Source: Dermacentor variabilis (taxonomy: Eukaryota > Arthropoda > Arachnida > Ixodida > Ixodidae). From it: 64,000 nt of DNA. Below are positions 24,144 through 35,100 of the stretch, in pieces; position 1 is the stretch's first letter; every line of letters starts with the position of its first letter. The notes beneath the pieces were generated by a model, which worked only from the letters and a program-made list of their open reading frames with translations, searched no databases and was not told the origin of the DNA. A program made the translations under genes and the position numbers. The DNA is taken from NCBI RefSeq assembly GCF_050947875.1, contig NC_134573.1, positions 63,713,815 through 63,777,814 of the forward strand. The letters run 5' to 3'.

Positions 24144-25330
24144 GTGCAATGTTTTCTGACGCTACGAGCGTTCTACACAGTAACATATGCCGACGTAGCC
24201 GCGATGTCTCCACTTAGGACCACGCCTCTGTCCACACCATCTGCACACCCACACCCATGGCTTCAGTATCGGCGCAGGTCCGTGCTCAACCATAGGACTC
24301 TGGTTAGCGTCCTCGTCAAGAACGTTCCGACACCCGTCTACCCGTGACTTACCGGCGGGTGACATACCCACCATCTTGGCACCGTTTACCGTCTCCCCCT
24401 TACGCAGCCGATATGCCTCTCACCTTACCGTTCATCTCGGCTCAGCTTACCTTCGCCACGCCGTCGCTCAGTGTTCCGTCTTCGGCCAGCCTCCCAGGCC
24501 CCTGATCTCCGCTCAGAAAACTCCACGCTGCCGTTTGAGGAGGGGAAACGTACTGCGTCCATCAGAATGCTTGCAATTCCTCCAGATAGGGAACCCGCCG
24601 GATCTAATATTAGTGTCTATGGAAGGCGTTCGAGTCGAAGCTATTGTTGACACTGGTGCAGCTATTTATATAATTCGGGTTGATTTATGCTACCATCTAC
24701 AAAAAGTGACCGTGACATATTGCGGCACTCGGTTGCATTGAGCAAACGATTCCATAGTTCACCCTATCGCGCAATGTACTGCGTGTTACCAAGGCGCAAT
24801 ATGGGATCCGTCAGCACACAATATGTGCGGTGCTACGTGAGTGCACTAATTTTGGATTGGGATTTCTTGTTGTCCGCCTCCCCTTTGTCAGTTGACGCCA
24901 GCACCTTCTATACCTTACCCAAGCCAGTCACCACTGCCGACAGATGATGCGCATAGCCGTTTTGTAACAGTTACAGATTATGTGGTTTGCCCTCGAGAAT
25001 AAATCATCGCCTCTCGATCCGCTGAGATTTTACAAATGCGAAGTGTTCATTCACCGTTATGGCCGCATCACATCCAGAAAAATTGTTATTGCTCCCAGCC
25101 TTCTCCGTTTAACTGATGAGTGTGCAATACTTTCTGCATTGAATACTACTCCCGATACACAATTGTAATCCCGTGAATCGACTAGCACACGCGCTGTTGA
25201 TACTCCACCCGTTGCCCTCGTTCCTCTTACTGTTGCTCCGAAGGAGTCAACTTCGCCTCCTCTCGACTCTTCTTCCTCTCTTCTGAAAAGTTGCATCAGC
25301 TCAGATGTGCTCAGACGTGACATCTACTCA
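24144..25330 (+). pseudogene. Gypsy-type retrotransposon gag end and protease remnant
   Basis: A Pro/Ser/Arg-rich segment with YADVAAMSPLRTTP near 24190 resembles the C-terminal gag part of tick Ty3/gypsy elements. It is followed by a retropepsin-like block at about 24600-24900, with VEAIVDTGA as the active-site triad and a later LDWDFLLSASPL segment. Stops and frame changes interrupt it, and no LTR, reverse transcriptase or integrase is recognisable directly after it. It ends near an A-rich patch (25340-25395). This is a truncated relic between TIR element copy 1 and the M13 3' end. Confidence 0.65.
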
Positions 25331-25618
25331 GTTTGTTAAAAAAATAAAATAAGAACAAAACAAAAACAAAACAAACAAACAATCAAAAAGCACGGCGCCT
25401 TGTTTGATGTCCATTCACTCGTCCTCAGTAGGACGTCTCTCGCCACTGGTCACATTCAGACCGATGGCTCGCGCACCGTTCACCGCCGGTCATGTAGTGT
25501 CTCTTGCCGAGCGCAACATTATTGAACAAAATGGACACATTACATTGAACTGATGACATTACATTACACTAAGGGATCACAGGACTAGGCTGCATGAAAC
25601 TGGAAAAAGTTTGGTTAT

Positions 25619-25624
25619 TTTATT
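25619..25624 (-). terminator. Polyadenylation signal of the M13 gene
   Basis: AATAAA on the minus strand lies about 165 nt downstream of the M13 stop codon (25790-25792). It is the first good signal after the stop, so the 3' UTR is probably about 190 nt. Confidence 0.6.
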
Positions 25625-25789
25625 ACTAGGCGTGAATGCATTAAGAAACCGATGAAATTAACCAAAGGGAAAAATTAGGCGATATACAAGAATAAGGAGT
25701 GTGCCTCGAAACAGCAGGACGACGTCGTCGAAACGACGGTGCTAGTAGCGGCCACAGTTTGACAGCTATGTCGGCGTTGTGAGCCGCAG

Positions 25790-26166
25790 CTACGTAGGCC
25801 CGCAGTCGGCGGCCACTGCACCCAAGTTATCGACGCGGCCGCAGCGGAACAGGCTCGCGAACTCGGGCATCGACGCCACGGGCAGGTCGCACTGCGCGAC
25901 TCGCGTCCCTCCCGCCGACTGGCGCGCGCAGAACAGCGAGCAGTAGCGCACGAACAGAAGCTGAGCCTCGCCCACGTCGGGCCACCGGCCCGTTGAGCGC
26001 CTGGCCGGTTGGAAGGACTTGCGGGCGGAGTCCATGACGGTGCGCAACGCCCTCTGCCGGCTGTATATTTCGGTCGCCACGAACTTGGCCGGGGTCGTGT
26101 CGTTGGTGATGTTGCGGTAAGCTGTCACGAGACAGGAGACTTCGTCCTCGAACGAGGACACGTCAC
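25790..26166 (-). CDS. M13 gene, last coding exon
   Basis: The acceptor CCGCGCAG ends at 26167, and the exon starts GTGACGTG. It completes a Gly codon split with the previous exon. It encodes FEDEVSCLVTAYRN, the F...Clv.qY block that follows the zinc motif. It continues with VATEIYSRQRAL where active enzymes have GENxAD (the Glu may align, the Asp does not). Next come EAQLLFVRYCSLFC (the family's QlFF...wC block) and SMPEFASLFRCG (the N..eF...F.C block), with the stop at 25790-25792. It ends DCGPT instead of C-x-W. Confidence 0.9.
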
Positions 26167-29100
26167 CTGCGCGGGCGCGGCATGCAGCCGCTACCGTCAC
26201 ATTTGACCGAAACAACGAAGAACAAATGCGGGCTTAATGAGACCGATGTTAAATACTTCCGACAAATTCAAGGCACACCAGCGAGAAATGTGGGGCACCC
26301 TGCTCAGGAGAAACAAACGTGCTTAACCCTTTCATGTCGAAATTAATAAAGGCATGGCAGAAAAAAAAATGTTGCAGGAGATGTTAACTTTATTTTGCCC
26401 TCGTCTGAGGTAGTTCCTGGCTAAACTTCCACAGAACTACTTGTTTGACAATTAAGATGACAAGATGACAATATATTACACGAATTGGCGACGCGACTCT
26501 TTCTGGCAACCTGTGGGTGTTGAAAATACTGGAAGCAGTTGAGACTTTCGTTCAGACACAAGGGCACATAGCACTTTACGCGCACAAAAAGCTGTCCATC
26601 CTTTGCATCCTGGTCGATTTCATGGTTGGCGTGGGCTTTCGACGGATTACCAGGGTACGGTGCTGTCAGTGCTAACGCTGGCAAACTCAGGGAGGTGGTA
26701 TAGCCAGGCAGGGGTGAGGGGGGCACATCAGACAGGAGCCCTCATCCTCCCCTTCCACCCCCTACCACTGAAATTTATGTCGCCATGAATGCCTGGTACA
26801 AAATAACTCGTGAAAAAAGCCGCATGGTACCCCGCCCACCTACCAAAGTCTCACTCCCCCCTCGCCCCTCAAAACAATTTTTGGCTGCGCCAACGGCTAC
26901 ACACGCTGACTTCGCACCAATTCTCTTCTTCTTAGACAGCTGTTGTCGCTTATATCCTCCAGCTCAAGGCACATTCGAAGCCCTTTTCTACACTCTTAAA
27001 CAAATGTAAACCATCTGGGTCGTATCTTGCCACACAACAATAATCGTCATCTGCCTTGCTTGCGTTTCCTTTCTTGAAAATTGGGCGCTCGCTACTTTCC
27101 TGCCGAGAATGTTGTGTCAAGCTGATAACGCACATGCCGTTCGTGACTTGGAAGTACCGGGCTCGCAGCGTTAAAAAAAGGAAATGCGGACAAGACAGAT
27201 GACGATTATCGTTGTGTAGCAAGATACGACCCAAAGGGTGTAATTTTGCTTAAGAGTGTACTATAATAGGACCTCACGTCCTTTCCCTGCCGAAAAGTAA
27301 CATTTCTTGTCTTTGGACAAGACTTTGCTAGAGCCATTCAGTGCCTCAAATGCGGAATGTCGCGAATTCGTGACATACCGCAGCCAAAGTGGTAATACTA
27401 AAAACTGTATTCTCAGGCTGAGAATACACCCGTCGTACACTCTTAGGCAAAGTTACACCCTTTGGCTTGCCCCTTCTGCCACACAACAATAATCGTTATC
27501 TGCCTTGATGTGTTTCCTTTCTTTAACGCTGCGAGCCCGCAACATTCCAGGAACGAACGGCACGCGCGTTATCAGAAGGAGCACTCCAAAGGGTGTAAAC
27601 TGTTCTAGGCTGATAACGCGCGTGCCGTTCGTTACTGGAAAGTACCGGGCTCGCAGCGTTAAGGAAAGGAAACGCATCAAGGCAGATAACGATTATTGTT
27701 GTGTGGCAGAAGGGGCAAGCCAAAGGGTGTAACTTTGCCTAAGAGTGTAATCTCTGTGATGCGAACAATGCTTAACAAATTGGAGTATTAACTGACATTC
27801 TTTATGTTCACGAAACCTGTAGAAATTATTTGACATTGCACGTGCGAACAACTAAAATTTGGGAAACAAGAACAAAAGCTAAGTGACAGCCGACCCAAAT
27901 AATGCTTACGCAATTGTAGAAAATTCTCATAATTTATGTATACTTTCTGTGCTCTTAAAGGGACACTAAAGGTTAGCATGAAGTCAACGTGGACTGTTGA
28001 AATACCATCCCAAAAACCTCGAAACGCTTGTTTCATGCGAAGAAGAGGCTTATTTTAAGAGAAAATGCGTTCTGAAGCGTCCGCGTACCTCTAGCGCAGT
28101 TCAAATCGCCCGCCCTCCGATCGAGGAGTGGTAACGTCATGGTCTCATAGTGACGTTGCGCCGTCGGTGAGTAAGACGGCGCCCGCAGACGGGGCTACGG
28201 ATTTTATGTGCCAAACGCGAACGCGCGGCCAGAAACAGAGCCAAGACAGAGCCGACAGCAGCGCGAAAGCGGAACTATTGTGGCTGGCGGAAGGGAGAGC
28301 GCGTGACAATACGCTGGTTCTTTATTTTATGAAACCAACTTTGACGCTCGTTGCAATGGACGACCCTGACAACGACACATTGGCTCGCGATGCTGGGCTC
28401 GAATGCAGCGACTTAAGCGCTAATGAACGTGACCTGCTGTTGAGGGCTCGCGCTGCCGGCGTGGTTGCGTACTACTACGACGGCAACTGTATGTCATGGA
28501 TGCAGATATTCGCACATTTGTAGCTTTTCATTCTTCGTGAAAACCAAATGCCGCACTCACCGCCCCGTCTTCGACCTGCAGTTGTTCTTTCGCTTCGGAG
28601 AATACAGGCAAGACCGACGGAACAGCGCTACGGGAAAGAATTGCTTTGAAAGGTACTCCACACGACTTCAGTAAGTCGGCGTTGAACTCGTAATCCTCTG
28701 GAAGAAAGTGCAGCGAGCACACTGTGCGATTTTCGGCTCTTTGCCAACGTGATGTGGCAGAGGTACGGCACTTATCCACTTCTAACGGTGAGGTTCACTC
28801 GTTGGCACACAGTGATAAGTAACGTCTGATTCCCCGCTGCAACTGCCCTTGGCCAAGTTCCGCGGACTGTTCGCGCATCCCACGACATCACATGGACGTG
28901 GCATTCTCGCTGCTTGTTCCAAATGCAAGTTTCGCGAGCCAGCAGAACCAGCGCAGCATGACGCGATAATGAAACAACTGAAACTTCAAAGCGCGGGCGG
29001 CGCAGAGTCGAGCGAAAACGAAATCTTTCGACTACCCATACTACTGATGGGTAACGTCAAAATGTTAAATTTCCTTAGAATCGTACAGAAGTAGACAATC

Positions 29101-32100
29101 AGCATTTTTTCCGACTTATAACCTAATGAAATAATCTCTTTAATATGAGTAGTTAAGTACTCCTCAGCATAAATTATGATGAGGAGTGCCTTCGTCATCG
29201 GGCTAGTACCGGTATGTCGCTGTGGGGTCTCAAATCGTGTCATGCATTTACCTCAATTTCCCGGTTACTAAAGCTCTGTTCTCAATTAAATTGATGCCTT
29301 AGACGTTATAGAGCATTACTTTATCACTTTAACTTGACTTCATATTAACCTTTAGTGCCCCTTTAAAGAGCAGGAATTAAGGCCCGGGAATGGGAGAATG
29401 GTTGGAAACCATTTGTTTGCGTCATACTTAATATATATATATATATATTGCTTTGCTCTAAGCTCTTGTGGCATCCCGGTGTAGTTCACTAAAAAGTCAA
29501 ACCACAGCCCATTTGTAAAGTACTGTCAACATCGATAGTGTCACCAATAAATAAGCCAAAGAATCGATAGGTTGGAACGGAAGTGGGCTTTTAGAGCCCT
29601 ACATCCTTGCTATTGGACCATCGCAAAAGTCTAGATGCATGACTGCGTTAAGAAATACTCGGTTTACGCTCCAGAGAGCAAGACAAAGTCAAGCTCGAAA
29701 GAGCGCGAATGCGCCCATGATGGTCCTCATATGTATCTGGCACGTTGGTCCACCGCTACGGCGTACCAGGTGGTTGCAGAGCTGGGACGTGCCTACGGGC
29801 CGCGCTCCACAGTTCGTAGGCCACCAAGGCCCCCAGCGTGGCCAGGTTGATGTGCGGTTCAGCGCCGCTGTAGAAAAGCGGCTGCACAAGGGCCCCAGGC
29901 GTCACCCAGAGGAGGTTCCGGTCGTACTCGTAGCGCACCAAGGCTCGCTCGGGAGCGACGCATTCTGGGTCGGAGCGAATGTCGTCGACGCAGGAAGTAT
30001 CGCCGCTCTCCCATCGAGCGAGCAGCCTTAGCGAAGCCACTCTTGAGAAATACGTCCTGAGAATACGCGCACACGGGAAGCGGCCCATTGAAGGGATCGT
30101 GAGCAAACCGGCCTAATAAGTGGCACAGGGAAAACGTGACGGTAAAGAAGGACACGGAAAGAAGAGTGCGTCACTCTTAGGTTACAATGGGCCCAGGCAG
30201 GTGACAATGGGGCGTGGCCGTGCATCCTGAGCCTTCTTTGGAGGTGCTCTACTCGCCTAAATATAAAAATGTTATGCAGCTCTCAATAAATTTTTTCGGA
30301 TAAGAATAAAGGTCTTGATGGTCCCCCACCAATAGGTAATAAAAACTAGTTTCATCAATTTTTGATGCAACAGGTCCGTAGTTGATATTAAGGCTACGCT
30401 AGCAATGTGAACCTGCCTAAGACCTATGCTTACTGCTCAGACAATGTGCACTTAATTTGATCAATTTCTTGATACACTAGCTAGTTGCCGCTGCAAAGAA
30501 GAAGCGTGTTATGAACTTTGCTGAAGGTTAGCATGCACAATCGTGGTCGCTACGCTTGGTAACGAATCCAACGCAAAACATATTAACTGCCATTTAACTA
30601 CCATGCAGCTTCATTTACTGATGCTCTAATGAGTGCATGTGATGCTTTGATAGAAGTGGTCTGCCTTATATTTCCCAGGCATGCACCAGCGAAATGTGTG
30701 ACATGAAGGCAGCTCGAGAACTAAATGACTTGTGAAACTTTAATCGTCACTGCTCACACGTTCAATAGCTGAACCGGCACCTACGACCGTTGGCCGTGGA
30801 GGAGGGTTGTTCATGCCACATAAATATTCGAAGAAAGTGAGCGTGTTGTTGTTGCTTGGCGTGTGCTTCTTGCTAAAACCAAACGTCCAATAAATTACAC
30901 TGAGTTCCTTCAGGCCCCCTATTATCTCGATGGCTTCGACTTTCACGTCCTCAGTGCGGCGTGGAGGGCCTTCGTCTCATGGGCTTTCGCATCTTTTAAT
31001 GGCAGGCACTGCGTAGCGAGTCCCCAGTCATGCTTATTACGCATTACAACGTTGCAAAGTCATTGCATGTTAAGTACCAAGTGTCAAGGGGGTCTTCTAG
31101 CTGCTAGTTCCTACAAGTGCTGTGGCTCTTTGGTCTGCAAGGTATAACTGAACAGGAAGCATTAAACAGCCCTTTCGAAACTATCACTTTCAGCAGTTAA
31201 GGTGTGGATGTTTTGGTTAACTTTGTCGGAAGATATATTCAATCACCATGAATTTCATGCAGTAAACCATCAAAAATATTTACGCGCCTGCGGGTGAGCT
31301 GAGCTTAAAAAAAAAGTTGGTAGGTGATTCGACCTCTAGTTGAAGTGGATGAAATAGATCTTGAGCGAGTTGGGGGCTACAGAAGGACAGAGTCACTGCG
31401 CACGACACTCTCTATTGCGTCACCTCTTGCGTGAGAGGTGTAAGAGCAGTGTCCGACTATTGAAATTTTGTGACTGCATTACCTGTTGGGAATAGAAGAG
31501 GAAGACATGCACTATCATCGGACACATGAACCACGAGGAAAAGGAGATCCAATACAGCAGTGACACCGAGCAGTCGTAACCTTACTACAGACGCATAAGT
31601 TTAGGTACACGAACTGTTTTGTAGTTGAGCCCTATTCGCATGCTTCTGCCGCAGCCGAGGGACAGACCCGCCATGTCGTGCTCAGCAGCGGAATTATACG
31701 CAGTAACTGAACGACTAGGGCGGCGGATCCGCAAGCGACCTAAGGCTTGCGCCAATGAAGTAGCTGTTGTCTCTCACAGAACGGGATAGGGGATAATGCG
31801 TTACATCGCAGACAGTGACGTCACCTGTTGGCCTTGGCGTGCAGTAGAGGAGAACGCAGGGACATGTCGTAGTCGTAGTCCCGCTCATCGGGAAGGCGCC
31901 AGCGCAGAACGTTCAGGTGTTCCAGCACATTCACTTTGCCCAGCTTCGTGCGCCACGTGACCACCATGCGATAGTCGTTCTTCACGCCATCCAGAACAAT
32001 CTGCGCCATGCGCCTCAACTCTGCGAGGTCCCGCCTGTCCTGGACTAGCACTCGGGTCGAGAACTTGATCCATGTCTTTGGCATTATCTCCCACGCCATC

Positions 32101-35100
32101 TGCGCTCCAGATACGCGAGCCAGATTTCGCGCCGCTACGAAAGATTGTTCTATCACAGGACATGCAACATTCGTGAACATATTTCACAGAACCACCTTTC
32201 GTTCAGTATCGTAAAACATGAAAATAAATAGACAATGCTGCAATAACATTTTCTCTGGAAGTGCTTTGCTAAAGAGTAGTGATATTTTCGACGTCTTAGG
32301 GCTTGAAGCGTTCACGCGTAAGTGTCGATTACGAAGCACATTACAAGGTATGTGTACAAGTAAAACCACACGACACGTCACTATCACGTTCTCGGATTTC
32401 GCCCTAAAAATTTACGACTCACTTAGTTGTGATAGCTTCAACGTGATATGCATGTTCGACTGCACGGTCTGTGTTTGCAGAAAGCAATTTATCGCCCAAA
32501 CGGAAACTTCGTTCAAAATACGCATCAATAACCACAGATCGCTCGCTAATACGCTTGCTAACCTTCCGCCATCTAAACAGGTTGGATTACTGGGTCATTC
32601 TTTTGAAAAAAACTGAATGCGACTATACGTGTCATCACGACCCCGGAGTCCGCGATTCCTACCTAATGAACAAGCTTAACAACATGTCAACTGATATTAA
32701 CGAATGCGCCGGCACACCGACGAGCATGCCCGCAAAGCCACCTTAGCCTTGCGTTCGCCTTGACTCACTGTATATGACATTGCAGGTCTCTTTATATCTC
32801 CACACCACTTTCTTTTCCTTAGCTCTATCACTCAACTAGTGAGTACCGGTATGATTATGTTGATAGCCTTTACCTATTGATGTGATCTGCGCATCCTCAT
32901 TACTACTCTGTGAAGCATAAATTCATCTTTAAAACTTATTGTGCGCAAACAAACAGGGACGAAGAATAGAAGAAACACAAGGACGAGCGCTTTCTAACAA
33001 CTGGTTTTATTTTTGAAGAACCACCTGCTTATATACCCACAGATCTGCGTGATCTAGTCAAACAGAGCACGCCTATAGCGCATATAATACACAGAGATCT
33101 GCGCGATCAAGTCAAGAGAGCACATCTACAGTACATATACCACTTGTGATAAAAAACACAAAGACGTGGACCAAAGCTACCCGGTCAACATAACAGCAAG
33201 GTGCATGAAACATCCACTTACGATAAAAATGCGTTAAAGATGTGATGATAGAAGTGAATTTTCTTTATCCAACAATGAAGCCGATGGATGGCTGATGCAT
33301 TCTTCTTTTTGTTTTTCAATCCAGTGTGCTTCCACAATTTCCCTCGCGGTTTGATTCCTATTCCTATACAAAATGTTGGTGCTACTAAGACAGGGGGAGC
33401 AATTATGTTCTTGGCAATGCATTGCCAAATGCGTGCTAGGGCGACCTTTCAGACTGGACAAGTGTTCCCTTAACCTCGTGTTAATGCATCTCGCAGTCTG
33501 CCCTACGTACACATGACCACACGTCATAGAGATCTGATAAACAACGTTCATCGCGCAATCAACAAACCGGTTCTTGCGCGGATGTTTAACATTACATTCT
33601 TTCTTTGCATCATCCTTTCTTTCGAACTTATTTTTCACCTTAGAGCACACACTACCTATTTTGTTTTTCGCCGAAAATACCACTTTTACTGCGTAGCTAC
33701 CAGCCACCTTTTTAAGAGGAAGCTTTAGCTCGGGGGCTCCTATCTAAATACATGTAAAAGGAGAATTCGTTTTTCTCAGCAACCACCGCACCAAATTTGA
33801 CGAGGTTTGTTGCATTTACAAGAAAAACTCAAAATCTAGTGACTGTTGGTCTCGAATTTAAGAGTTAGGTCGTGAATATTTTATTAAATATTGGCAAATA
33901 TTGAAAAATTGCAAAAAACGATACTATCAAGTTTACAACTCTGTAACTCAACAATGAAAGATCATATCACAATTCTGTGAATTGCATCTAATAGTACATC
34001 TAAAGCGGACAAAATTGGTATGTTACACATGAATATAAAAAATTTAATCATAGGGACATACAACGTTTGCAAAACCGTTATAACCAACATAACAAATTCA
34101 CGTAAGATGTAAAATGACATACTGAATTTGTCCGCTTTCAATGATCTAATGGATGCCGTTTACAGAACCGCGATATCTGTTCTTGATGCAGAGCTATGAA
34201 TTTGTAAACTTCGTGCTTCTATTTTTTTCAAACGGTCAAATATTTGAAAATCGTTTTAAGAAAATTCAAGCCCTAAATCGAAATTCCGCTTCCAACAGTC
34301 ACTAGAATTCAACTTTCTCTTTCAAATGCGACAAATTTCATCAAAATAGGTCCAGGGGTTATCTCATAAAAACGTTTTTGCATTTTGCATGTATTTGAAT
34401 AGGCCGCGTCGGAGTTGGGCCCGAGCTAAAGCTTCCTCTTAAGTCTGCGTGAAAGGCCGTGCACATAAGGAATCACTGAAATCTTGGAGGCTACATCCTT
34501 TTGCCTTTGATTCTTTTTGCATTGTCCTTTATCATGTTTAAGTTTTTTCATTAGCCTATTGCACGACGCCAACATCACAGCGAGCGGGTACCCAGCCTTT
34601 CTCAACCTATCAACTTGCTCAAAAAATGCACTCTTTACGGTGTGGTGACATGAATTCAACAACGCTGACCGGAAACACGAAATGACTATGCCATTCTTCA
34701 CAAGCCTGGAATGGTTTGAGGCGTAATTCATTAGCGGTTTTCCAGCTCGGGGTGAAAATGACCAACATACATTGGTATTTTCGGCGAAAAACAAAATAGG
34801 TAGTGTGTGCTCTAAGGTGAAAAATAAGTTCGAAAGAAAGGATGATGCAAAGAAAGAATGTAATGTTAAACATCCGCGCAAGAACCAGTTTGTTGATTGC
34901 GCGATGAACGTTGTTTATCAGATCCCTATGACGTGTGGTCATGTGTACGTAGGGCAGACTGCGAGATGCATTATCACGAGGTTAAGGGAACACTTGTCCA
35001 GTCTGAAAGGTCGCCCTAGCACGCATTTGGCAATGCGTTGCCAAGAACATAATTGCTCCCCCTGTCTTAGTAGCACCAACATTTTGTATAAGAATAGGAA

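Noticed and set aside
24687..24947. Separate gene at the gypsy protease
   Set aside because: It is the continuation of the retropepsin-like block in another frame, not an independent gene.
26009..26206. Plus-strand 65-codon ORF
   Set aside because: It is a shadow of the M13 last exon on the minus strand.
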